A DNA stretch of 64,000 bases from NCBI RefSeq assembly GCF_019134595.1, contig NZ_CP077771.1:744001-808000 (forward strand), in the 5' to 3' direction. The notes under the pieces are model-generated. The model made no database searches, was not told the DNA's origin, and saw only the letters and a program-made list of their open reading frames with translations. The stretch comes from Pseudoalteromonas shioyasakiensis (lineage in GTDB: Bacteria; Pseudomonadota; Gammaproteobacteria; Enterobacterales; Alteromonadaceae). The first letter of the stretch is position 1. Each line of letters begins with the position of its first letter. The position numbers and the translations under genes are program-made. Below, piece by piece: positions 57,353-64,000 of the stretch.

Positions 57353-57383
57353 AAAAACCCCCGCCATATGCGGGGGTTTTTTT
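57353..57383 (+). terminator. ilv attenuator terminator
   Basis: CCCCCGC (57358-57364) pairs with GCGGGGG (57370-57376), followed by seven T residues. GCGGG at 57317-57321, inside the leader frame, can pair with CCCGC at 57360-57364 to form a competing antiterminator. Confidence 0.92.
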
Positions 57384-57417
57384 ATGCATCTATGCTTGCA
57401 CACACAGAGGAATGAGG

Positions 57418-59142
57418 ATGAGTACAACTGAATACAATGGATCCGAACTAGTTGTTCGGGCGCTTAAAGAATTGAATGTTAAGTATATTTTTGGCTACCC
57501 GGGTGGTTCTGTTCTTGATTTATATGACGCGTTATTTCAACAAGAAGATATTGAACATATCCTAGTACGTCACGAACAAGCCGCTACTCATATGGCTGAT
57601 GGTTATGCCCGTGCTACCGGTGAAGTCGGTGTGGTGCTAGCAACTTCTGGCCCTGGCGCTACAAACTGTGTAACAGGTATCGCGACGGCATACATGGATT
57701 CTATCCCAATGGTGGTGTTATCTGGCCAAGTTCCTACTGGTTTAATTGGTGATGATGCATTCCAAGAAACTGATATTGTTGGTTGTTCTCGCCCTATCGT
57801 AAAGCACAGCTATAACTGTCGTAGCGCAAAAGATATTCCAACAATCTTAGCTAAAGCATTCTACTTAGCCAGCACAGGCCGCCCTGGCCCGGTTGTGGTT
57901 GAATTACCTAAAGATATGCTTAATCCTGAGTTAAAGTTCCCATTCGAGTTTCCAAAAACAACTGAGCTTCGAACTTACAACCCGAATACTAAAGGCCACT
58001 CAAAACAAATTCGTAAAGCAGTGAGCGCTATTTTAGAAGCTAAAAAACTGGTTATTTACTCAGGTGGCGGCATTATTCTATCAAATACCTCTGAGCAACT
58101 TACTCACTTAGTGGAGTCATTAAACGCGCCCATCACTAACACCTTAATGGGTCTAGGCGGTATCAGCGGTACTCACCCTAACTTTATTGGTATGTTAGGT
58201 ATGCATGGTAGCCTTGAGGCAAATAAAGCCATGGCAAATGCTGATGTTATTTTAGCTTTAGGCGCTCGATTCGATGATCGGGTAACAAATAACGTTAAAA
58301 AGTTCTGCCCTAATGCCACTATCGTTCATGTTGATGTTGACCCAACCTCAATTTCTAAAACAATTAAAGCGCACATCCCAGTTGTTGGCTGCTTGAAAAC
58401 AGTACTTGAGCAGTTACAAACTGCAATTGATAAGAGCCCTATTTCAATTGATCGTTCTGCACAAGAAGACTGGTGGCGTCAAATCATTAGCTGGCGTGAA
58501 CAAAAATGCCTAAGCTACAGCACTGATAGCGATAAAATCAAACCACAAGCGGTTATCGAGGCAATTTACAAAGCAACCAATGGTGATGCTTACATCAGCT
58601 CTGATGTAGGTCAGCATCAAATGTTTGCTGCTCAGTATTATCCATTTAAACACCCGCGCCAATGGATTAATTCTGGTGGCTTAGGCACTATGGGCTTTGG
58701 TTTACCTGCGGCAATGGGCGTTAAGCTTGCCTTCCCAGATAAAGAATCTATCTGCGTGACGGGTGATGGTTCAATCCAAATGAACATTCAAGAGCTATCA
58801 ACATGTTTACAATACAATTTAGCAGTAAAAGTTGTCTCATTGAATAATCGCTCACTGGGCATGGTACGTCAATGGCAAGATATGATGTACTCTGGTCGTC
58901 ACTCATCTTCTTACATGGAATCACTTCCTGATTTCGTAAAATTAGTAGAAAGTTATGGCCATGTAGGAATTCGCGTTGATCATATTGATGAACTACAGCC
59001 TGCTATTGAAAAAGCCATGTCTATAAACGACAGACTGGTATTTTTAGATATCTGTGTAGATGAAAAAGAACATGTTTACCCTATGCAAATCAAGCTAGGG
59101 GCAGTCGATGATATGTGGTTACGTAAAGGAGTAAAAGCATAA
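57418..59142 (+). CDS. Acetolactate synthase, large (catalytic) subunit
   Basis: A 574-residue ThDP- and FAD-dependent enzyme (ilvB/ilvG/ilvI family) that makes acetolactate and acetohydroxybutyrate, the first step of valine, leucine and isoleucine synthesis. The ThDP glutamate is in [19 protein letters not shown]; the FAD region includes [20 protein letters not shown]; the ThDP-Mg motif is [14 protein letters not shown] with [15 protein letters not shown]. The ATG at 57418 is favoured over 57412 because AGAGG lies seven bases before it. It overlaps the small-subunit start by one base. Which of the ilvB/G/I paralogues it represents cannot be told by eye. Confidence 0.95.
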   Translation: MSTTEYNGSELVVRALKELNVKYIFGYPGGSVLDLYDALFQQEDIEHILVRHEQAATHMADGYARATGEVGVVLATSGPGATNCVTGIATAYMDSIPMVVLSGQVPTGLIGDDAFQETDIVGCSRPIVKHSYNCRSAKDIPTILAKAFYLASTGRPGPVVVELPKDMLNPELKFPFEFPKTTELRTYNPNTKGHSKQIRKAVSAILEAKKLVIYSGGGIILSNTSEQLTHLVESLNAPITNTLMGLGGISGTHPNFIGMLGMHGSLEANKAMANADVILALGARFDDRVTNNVKKFCPNATIVHVDVDPTSISKTIKAHIPVVGCLKTVLEQLQTAIDKSPISIDRSAQEDWWRQIISWREQKCLSYSTDSDKIKPQAVIEAIYKATNGDAYISSDVGQHQMFAAQYYPFKHPRQWINSGGLGTMGFGLPAAMGVKLAFPDKESICVTGDGSIQMNIQELSTCLQYNLAVKVVSLNNRSLGMVRQWQDMMYSGRHSSSYMESLPDFVKLVESYGHVGIRVDHIDELQPAIEKAMSINDRLVFLDICVDEKEHVYPMQIKLGAVDDMWLRKGVKA

Positions 59143-59639
59143 TGCGCCGTATTTTATCAATCTTATTAGAAAACGAACCTGGCTCGTTATCGCGCATTGT
59201 AGGCTTATTTTCACAGCGCGCTTACAACATCGACAGCCTGACTGTTGGCACAACTGACGATCATTCTCTTTCGCGTATTACCATTACAACCATGGGTGAT
59301 GATCGCATCGTTGAGCAAATCACTAAACAGGTGAACAAACTGGTAGATGTTCTTAAGATTATTGACTTAACCGAAATGGCACATATCGAGCGCGAGCTGT
59401 TATTGGTGAAAGTTTTTGCCCAAGATGAAACCACTCGAGCAGCAGTAACGCGTGTTGCTGATGTGTTTCAAGGTGCTATTTTAGATATGGGTCGCCACAG
59501 TTACACACTGCAGCTTGTCGCGAGCACAGAAAAGATCGAATCTTTCCTTGATACCCTGCGCCATGAATCAGACATTATTGAAGTTGTACGTTCAGGTGCG
59601 GTTGGTATTGGTCGTGGTGATAAAGCGTTGAAGGCATAA
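59142..59639 (+). CDS. Acetolactate synthase, small (regulatory) subunit
   Basis: A 165-residue ACT-domain protein of the IlvN/IlvH type that binds the large subunit and gives valine feedback inhibition. It begins RRILSILLENEPGSLSRIVGLFSQRAYNIDSLTVG, the ACT signature, followed by a second ACT-like domain. The start ATG overlaps the large-subunit stop (TAATG), so translation is coupled. Its length is that of IlvH rather than the shorter IlvN/IlvM. A bidirectional terminator follows. Confidence 0.95.
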   Translation: MRRILSILLENEPGSLSRIVGLFSQRAYNIDSLTVGTTDDHSLSRITITTMGDDRIVEQITKQVNKLVDVLKIIDLTEMAHIERELLLVKVFAQDETTRAAVTRVADVFQGAILDMGRHSYTLQLVASTEKIESFLDTLRHESDIIEVVRSGAVGIGRGDKALKA

Positions 59640-59674
59640 GCCTTTTTCGCTAGCGCGACAAAACTCCAGATACA

Positions 59675-59699
59675 AAAAAAGGGCTATAAGCCCTTTTTT
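59675..59699. terminator. Bidirectional terminator between the ilv small-subunit and HU genes
   Basis: AAAAAAGGGC (59675-59684) and GCCCTTTTTT (59690-59699) enclose a TATAA loop. Flanking A- and T-runs suit termination on both strands. Confidence 0.92.
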
Positions 59700-59721
59700 C
59701 AATAATTAGTAAGTCACCCTA

Positions 59722-59997
59722 TTAAGGATTAACTTGGTCTTTAAGACCTTTACCCGCTTTAAAGCTTGGGATAGTTGCTGCTGCGATTTGGATTTCTGCA
59801 CCAGTTTGTGGGTTACGGCCAGTACGCGCTGCGCGCTCTTTTACTGAGAAAGTACCGAAACCAACTAATGCTACTGAGTTACCTTCTTTAAGAGAGGTAG
59901 TAACTGCGCCAGTGAATGCATCTAGTGCACGAGTTGCTGCCGCTTTTGAGATTTCTGCATCAGTAGCAATTTTTTCAACTAATTGAGCTTTGTTCAT
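59722..59997 (-). CDS. HU family DNA-binding protein
   Basis: A 91-residue nucleoid protein (ATG at 59997, [11 protein letters not shown]). The HU signature [24 protein letters not shown] and the N-terminal helices are intact. HU dimers bend and compact DNA and affect replication and transcription. The sequence is HupA/HupB-like; which is uncertain. It is convergent with the ilv operon and shares a terminator. Confidence 0.94.
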   Translation of the reverse strand: MNKAQLVEKIATDAEISKAAATRALDAFTGAVTTSLKEGNSVALVGFGTFSVKERAARTGRNPQTGAEIQIAAATIPSFKAGKGLKDQVNP

Positions 59998-60201
59998 TGT
60001 TAGATTCCTATTCGTTATTATTTTGCCTTCGCAAAACCTATCTTTATGCATTTTTGAGAAGTTAGCAACAGCAAATTGCTATTTTTACGTAATTTATTCA
60101 AAAATGACTACTATTTAACTATCAATCACAAGGTTAGTGACATCAGTATTAATAAAGACTTAATTTAACTTCCATCACAAAATTTTATGATAGCTAAACC
60201 A

Positions 60202-60735
60202 TCATTCAATTTTCTCGATAACCAAGGTAACTTCCCCAACCTCAAAGCCAAACTTATCAATAGCGGTACGGTTTATCAAGCGTGATTGTGTTACCAAGTA
60301 CATCCAATCATCGAAATTTACCACTAAAGTACTACCATCATATGGAAGCTCGACAGAATATGTCCAATGGAACACGCTTCCATTGCTTTCACCCTTTGCT
60401 TCGCCAATCACATCTGATGCTGTCCCTGTGATACTGCCATCATCATTAATGGTGATGTACCAAACACGGGTTTGCGTTTCGCCATCATCATAAACAAATT
60501 GCTCGTCAATCACTCCCTGATTGCCGTTCCAAGATGCTTGCATGTCAACTACCAGCTTACGAGTTAACTCGCCCTTGTGGTCTTGCACAACGCCGTAAGC
60601 TTTGAGCTCACCACTAAAAAACTGCTTAAAATCAAACTTAGGCTCTGTGCCTTGGTAGTAATCAACATCTGGCGCAGAGCAGCTGGTAATTAACAGTACC
60701 ATAGCGAAAATAAAGAGTGCTTTGAGCTTAATCAT
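60202..60735 (-). CDS. DUF3833 lipoprotein
   Basis: A 177-residue protein from the ATG at 60735, with a lipoprotein signal (ALFIFAMVLLITSC, Cys at residue 19) and a DUF3833 domain: FDFKQFFSGELKAYGVVQDHKGELTRK and the following barrel-like strands. It is the last gene of the lipid operon, overlapping the previous gene by eight bases. The family's biochemical role is not known; its constant company with cyclopropane synthase genes suggests a role in envelope lipid handling. It should sit in the outer or inner membrane facing the periplasm. Confidence 0.85.
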   Translation of the reverse strand: MIKLKALFIFAMVLLITSCSAPDVDYYQGTEPKFDFKQFFSGELKAYGVVQDHKGELTRKLVVDMQASWNGNQGVIDEQFVYDDGETQTRVWYITINDDGSITGTASDVIGEAKGESNGSVFHWTYSVELPYDGSTLVVNFDDWMYLVTQSRLINRTAIDKFGFEVGEVTLVIEKIE

Positions 60736-61225
60736 GTTTCCCTCCAATAAGCAGTTTACGAAGTGATGGTTCAGACGTGTCGGCACTTAACCAAATTGCT
60801 AAGAAGTTGTCAGCGAATTTATTATCATCGATCTGACCTAGCTCTTTGTCATTAAAGTAAAAAGTACCAATTCCTTGCTCGTTTGTTCGAAACGACAACG
60901 AATCGTTTTTTTTGATATCAGGCCAAAGGGCTAATAACTGTTTATCGTAAGCACCTACCATGTCATTGAGCTTTAAATGTTGCCATTGCTCGTTGGTTGC
61001 TTTGACGATGTCTTTCGCATCGAAATCCCGCAAATAAGTGAGTGTAAGTTTGCTGGGGTGTTGGCCAAATTGATACGAGCCCGATGGGGTCTCTAACTTG
61101 GCGTTATACACATCCCAAAACAGATACTCCATTTTCGCTTGGCCCACCGTTTTAAAGCCATTTGCATACACGCCCGCAGAGAACAATAACGCAGTAAATA
61201 AACTTAAATTAAGTGATTGTTTCAT
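60728..61225 (-). CDS. Exported chalcone isomerase-like protein
   Basis: A 165-residue exported protein (ATG at 61225, signal about residues 1-20, ending VYA). The domain matches the bacterial chalcone isomerase-like family, with KMEYLFWDVYNAKLETPSG, LTLTYLRDFDAKDIVKAT and FRTNEQGIGTFYFNDKELG, and a late FADNFLAIWLS. These proteins are not true plant-type chalcone isomerases and their reaction is unknown; fatty-acid or lipid binding has been proposed for this fold. It overlaps the DUF3833 gene. Confidence 0.87.
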   Translation of the reverse strand: MKQSLNLSLFTALLFSAGVYANGFKTVGQAKMEYLFWDVYNAKLETPSGSYQFGQHPSKLTLTYLRDFDAKDIVKATNEQWQHLKLNDMVGAYDKQLLALWPDIKKNDSLSFRTNEQGIGTFYFNDKELGQIDDNKFADNFLAIWLSADTSEPSLRKLLIGGKHD

Positions 61226-61280
61226 CAAATAACCCTTAAAGTTGTGTTATTAAACACTACGAAAAACCACTTAAAACTGA

Positions 61281-61775
61281 TCATTCAGCCGCTAAAAATC
61301 GCTTATTAATAGCAATTATAGCCATAAACATACTTGCCCAACCCAAGCCGTACACCAGCCAAAACTGCCAAAGAAAGAGCTCAGTATTAAGTACTTCAAA
61401 GCGCATTCCAGCGTAGTAACTAGCAGGAGCAAATAACGCGCAAACACCCCATGCAATATACCAAGGCAACTTTTGTAGAAACTTCATCGAAGTATTAATG
61501 GTTAAGAGCAGTGCTGCCCAAAGTACAGCAAGCCATAAAGGAAAAGGGCTTACTTTAAAGGCAAGTAAGTTTAAGCTGCTGGCAAGCCATTCAAAGCCCA
61601 GAGCAAGAGGCAAGCCACATAAAAGTAGCCAACTATCTTGCTGGCGTTGCTTTGATAGGTAAATCATCAAAGCAACAACAGCTAAAGCGGGGATTAAAGA
61701 GTTGTGCTCAAGGAGTAAGGCCATAAACCATACTCCTTGAAACAAAACAAAGTTAATAATCGAGCGCGATATCAT
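61281..61775 (-). CDS. DUF2878 membrane protein
   Basis: A 164-residue inner membrane protein with five or six hydrophobic helices (ATG at 61775). It matches DUF2878, a family seen only in this sort of lipid operon. Its start overlaps the end of the cyclopropane-synthase gene by 23 bases, showing co-translation. Charged residues are few; conserved Trp-rich stretches (WLAVLWAALLLTINTSM) lie in the helices. Function unknown. Confidence 0.82.
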   Translation of the reverse strand: MISRSIINFVLFQGVWFMALLLEHNSLIPALAVVALMIYLSKQRQQDSWLLLCGLPLALGFEWLASSLNLLAFKVSPFPLWLAVLWAALLLTINTSMKFLQKLPWYIAWGVCALFAPASYYAGMRFEVLNTELFLWQFWLVYGLGWASMFMAIIAINKRFLAAE

Positions 61776-63015
61776 CGCTAGAATGGCCAAAACGAGGTTT
61801 ACGGGCAACTAAATGAACTGTACTTATAGCACGGGTTCTAAACGCACCTTCACAGTAAGCTAAATAAAATAACCATAAACGATAGAACCGTTGGTCAAAT
61901 TTCACTTTATCTATTTCAGGCCAGCTAGCGACAAAGCGCTCGCGCCAGTCAGCCAGTGTTCTTGCATAGTGAACACCAATATCTTTTACACTATGCACAA
62001 CCATGTCTGTTTGCTGCTTTATTTGCTTATTCATTTCGTCTAAACAAGGCAAACAACCACCCGGGAAGATGTACTGCTGGATAAAATCAGAATTTTTAAG
62101 GTAATGGCTGTAACGCTGATCAGCTATGGTAATTGCTTGAATAAGCATTGCACCACTGTCTTTTAATAAAGACTGGCATTTTGCAAAAAAGCCTGGCAAG
62201 AACTCATGACCGACAGCTTCAATCATTTCAATTGATACAAGCTTATCGTATTTACCTTCTAAGAGGCGGTAATCCTGCTTTAATAAAGTGATTTTATGCT
62301 CAAGGTTAAGCTCTTTAACCTTTTGTTCAACATAGGCATGTTGCTCGTCAGAAATGGTGGTCGTTGTTACATGGCAATCAAAATGCGTCGCTGCATAAAT
62401 CGCAAAAGCGCCCCACCCTGTGCCAATTTCAATGACAGAGTCACCGGGTTGTAAATCAACTTGCTCACAAATTAATGCTAGCTTGTGCGCTTGGGCCTGT
62501 TCAAGACTAGCTTGTTTTGAAGGGTACACAGCACATGAATACAACATTTCGTCACTTAAAAATGCACTATATAGGTCGTTGCCTAAATCATAGTGCGCCG
62601 CAATGTTCTTTTTTGAACCGCTTGCTGAGTTTTTATTTTTTATGTGATTAATTCGGTGCGCAATGCCGCTCAAAAAGGCAAATTTTTTCTCGAACGCATC
62701 TAGCTGATCTTGGTTTAGAGCGAATATTTCAATAAGTTTAGTGAGGTTGTCACAGTCCCAATAGCCAAGAATATAAGCCTCTCCGGCACCAACACTGCCA
62801 GACAAAGCAAATGACTTATACATACCAGCATCGTTTACCGTGACCGTTGCGTGTAAATCACTGGTTATGTCACCGAATTGCTCTTTTTGATTACCTTCTC
62901 TGAGGGTAATGCAACCGACGTTTATACTGTTGAATGCACCTATTACCAGTTTTTTATAAAGCTTTGTCATCCAGCCGGTCGTTTGGGCTTGTGTTATATT
63001 TGATACTTTTTCCAT
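61753..63015 (-). CDS. Cyclopropane-fatty-acyl-phospholipid synthase-like methyltransferase
   Basis: A 420-residue SAM-dependent methyltransferase (ATG at 63015). The N-terminal lipid-binding region is followed by the SAM loop VIEIGTGWGAFAIYAA, then IEMIEAVGHEFLPGFF and QQYIFPGGCLPCL, typical of Cfa proteins; the preceding ALSGSVGAGEAYILGYWD matches too. It acts on unsaturated acyl chains of membrane phospholipids, giving cyclopropane or possibly branched precursors. Its operon partners (DUF1365, FAD oxidoreductase) are those of the sigma-E/ChrR singlet-oxygen type, which favours a role in stress lipid modification. Confidence 0.93.
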   Translation of the reverse strand: MEKVSNITQAQTTGWMTKLYKKLVIGAFNSINVGCITLREGNQKEQFGDITSDLHATVTVNDAGMYKSFALSGSVGAGEAYILGYWDCDNLTKLIEIFALNQDQLDAFEKKFAFLSGIAHRINHIKNKNSASGSKKNIAAHYDLGNDLYSAFLSDEMLYSCAVYPSKQASLEQAQAHKLALICEQVDLQPGDSVIEIGTGWGAFAIYAATHFDCHVTTTTISDEQHAYVEQKVKELNLEHKITLLKQDYRLLEGKYDKLVSIEMIEAVGHEFLPGFFAKCQSLLKDSGAMLIQAITIADQRYSHYLKNSDFIQQYIFPGGCLPCLDEMNKQIKQQTDMVVHSVKDIGVHYARTLADWRERFVASWPEIDKVKFDQRFYRLWLFYLAYCEGAFRTRAISTVHLVARKPRFGHSSDDIALDY

Positions 63016-63019
63016 CACA

Positions 63020-63769
63020 TCACCTAGTAGAATTCTCTTGTTTGCCAGAGTGGCCAATAAATGGCACACGTTTGCAAAACAACTTCAAGGCATGAAGGTA
63101 AATACCCTTAAAAATACTTATCGTCATAGCCGGAAACTGTTTAAGCACAGCACTAACCTGCTCTTTCGTGAGAGGGTGCTTTTGCAAACGCAGAGTTGCA
63201 TCAAACAAAAGAGTGTCGTCTTTTTTATTTTCAATATGAATCATGGTGTTATCAGAATTCATTCTAATATGCCAATGATAGTTCATATCTAAGTTCATGA
63301 AAGGTGATACGGAGAAAACCTTTCTAAAGTTCACTTTTTTTTCAAGGGGGACGACATAATAATGACGCTCATTCCAAGGCGTATTGCTCACTTCAGCAAG
63401 CATGTGAGTGAAATCGCCATGACTAGTTTGGAAGAAGAAAAAGTTAACCGGGCTAAAATAAATTCCTAAACAGCGCACCTGTCCGAGCATAAAAACATGG
63501 GTAAATTCATCGTCAATGCCAAGCTCTTTAATTTTATTAAGTGCACGCTGCTTGAGTGGCAGCTGCATATCGGTTTGATAATTAAAATAGTCGCTCTGAT
63601 TAAATTTAAGCGCCTTAAAACCACTCAAGCCAAGCCAAGGATGAACACCATTAAGCTCATCAGGCTTAGCTAAATCAACCCACATCATATAAAGCGGGTA
63701 CTTAAAGTGATGCTCTTTCACGGCAAAGCGCCTGTGGCGAACATCACCTACATATATGGCGCTATTCAA
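63020..63769 (-). CDS. DUF1365 protein
   Basis: A 249-residue protein matching DUF1365: AIYVGDVRHRRFAVKEHHFKYPLYM, MLGQVRCLGIYFSPVNFFFF, and KVFSVSPFMNLDMNYHWHI. The start is TTG, overlapping the upstream gene's stop by eight bases, since no ATG is available at the expected place. It lies directly before the methyltransferase gene with four bases between. The family is usually paired with the FAD oxidoreductase and cyclopropane synthase; its function is unknown. Confidence 0.88.
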   Translation of the reverse strand: MNSAIYVGDVRHRRFAVKEHHFKYPLYMMWVDLAKPDELNGVHPWLGLSGFKALKFNQSDYFNYQTDMQLPLKQRALNKIKELGIDDEFTHVFMLGQVRCLGIYFSPVNFFFFQTSHGDFTHMLAEVSNTPWNERHYYVVPLEKKVNFRKVFSVSPFMNLDMNYHWHIRMNSDNTMIHIENKKDDTLLFDATLRLQKHPLTKEQVSAVLKQFPAMTISIFKGIYLHALKLFCKRVPFIGHSGKQENSTR

Positions 63770-64000
63770 ACTCGACTCCGAGTTGCTTTGCCACGTTTAC
63801 AGCACTTCTTACACCGTCTTCGTGGAAGCCGTTGTACCAATAAGCACCGCAAAAATAACTATTGTTTTTGCCGTCAATCAATGCCTTTTGCTGCTGCGCT
63901 GCAATCGACTGTTTATTAAATACCGGATGATGATAAGTAAACTCACGCAGAATTTTGTCTTTTTTAATGTCGTCAAGGTGATTAAGCGTGACACAAAATT
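63762..64000 (-). CDS. FAD-dependent oxidoreductase, C-terminal end (partial)
   Basis: Only the last 78 or so codons are in the window. The visible end holds VTLNHLDDIKKDKILREFTYHHPVFN, QQQKALIDGKNNSYFCGAY and then WYNGFHEDGVRSAVNVAKQL, the end of the amine-oxidase-like FAD flavoproteins that head this lipid operon. It would be a flavin enzyme acting on fatty acyl chains or a carotenoid-like substrate. The gene continues beyond base 64000. It overlaps the start of the DUF1365 gene. Confidence 0.85.
   Translation of the reverse strand, partial: FCVTLNHLDDIKKDKILREFTYHHPVFNKQSIAAQQQKALIDGKNNSYFCGAYWYNGFHEDGVRSAVNVAKQLGVEFE

Overview
The window looks like a chromosomal segment of a marine gammaproteobacterium of the order Alteromonadales, most likely Pseudoalteromonas or a close relative. 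This is inferred from protein sequence and gene order: a gammaproteobacterial his operon with a leader peptide and HisF of the E. coli type, a yoaA-tsaB pair, secreted M4 and M28 peptidases with paired PPC domains, a 335-residue NAD-type isocitrate dehydrogenase, and fairly AT-rich DNA. I could not run a search, so the genus is not proven. No rRNA, tRNA, CRISPR array or prophage was seen.

Layout. 1-8885: the end of a BadF-type sugar kinase gene, a PAS-AraC regulator, and a divergent sugar cluster (Gfo/Idh/MocA oxidoreductase, sugar isomerase, MFS importer, secreted DUF1080 protein, GMC dehydrogenase, Tat lipoprotein small subunit, exported isomerase). It reads as a two-compartment oxidative pathway through 3-keto sugars. 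8971-10525: an AT-rich islet of small orphan membrane proteins. 10574-18899: housekeeping genes (rnd, fadD, a hydrolase, phoA, tsaB, yoaA). 19004-23133: two secreted peptidases that share near-identical C-terminal PPC domains. 23523-27429: MscS channel, CPA1 antiporter, GAF-GGDEF protein and a small protein.

27608-34853: a complete hisGDCBHAFI operon behind a leader peptide with five consecutive histidines and a readable four-segment attenuator. 34887-37076: a divergent LysR/NepI-type efflux pair. 37273-43516: a possible detoxification neighbourhood (alpha/beta hydrolase, YqhC-type AraC regulator, two paralogous cupins, cyclophilin-like protein, Tat-exported zinc alcohol dehydrogenase, serine hydrolase). 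43704-46192: a secreted protein with an 18-residue DGSG solenoid, a lipoprotein, DUF1289 and a family 25 glycosyltransferase. 46197-54075: M61 peptidase, GGDEF cyclase, ppnN, xni, DUF3192 and a protein resembling an HD-GYP domain without its catalytic motifs. 54291-59639: isocitrate dehydrogenase, then a REP-associated (Y1) transposase with a 121-bp tandemly duplicated left end, then the ilv leader, attenuator and acetolactate synthase subunits. 59722-64000: HU, and a membrane-lipid operon (FAD oxidoreductase, DUF1365, cyclopropane-fatty-acid-synthase-like methyltransferase, DUF2878, chalcone-isomerase-like protein, DUF3833 lipoprotein).

The points most worth following are the two-compartment keto-sugar pathway, the transposase with its mirrored TAGACACCCA end motifs and duplicated left end, the solenoid protein, the paired-cupin neighbourhood, and the degenerate HD-GYP-like protein.
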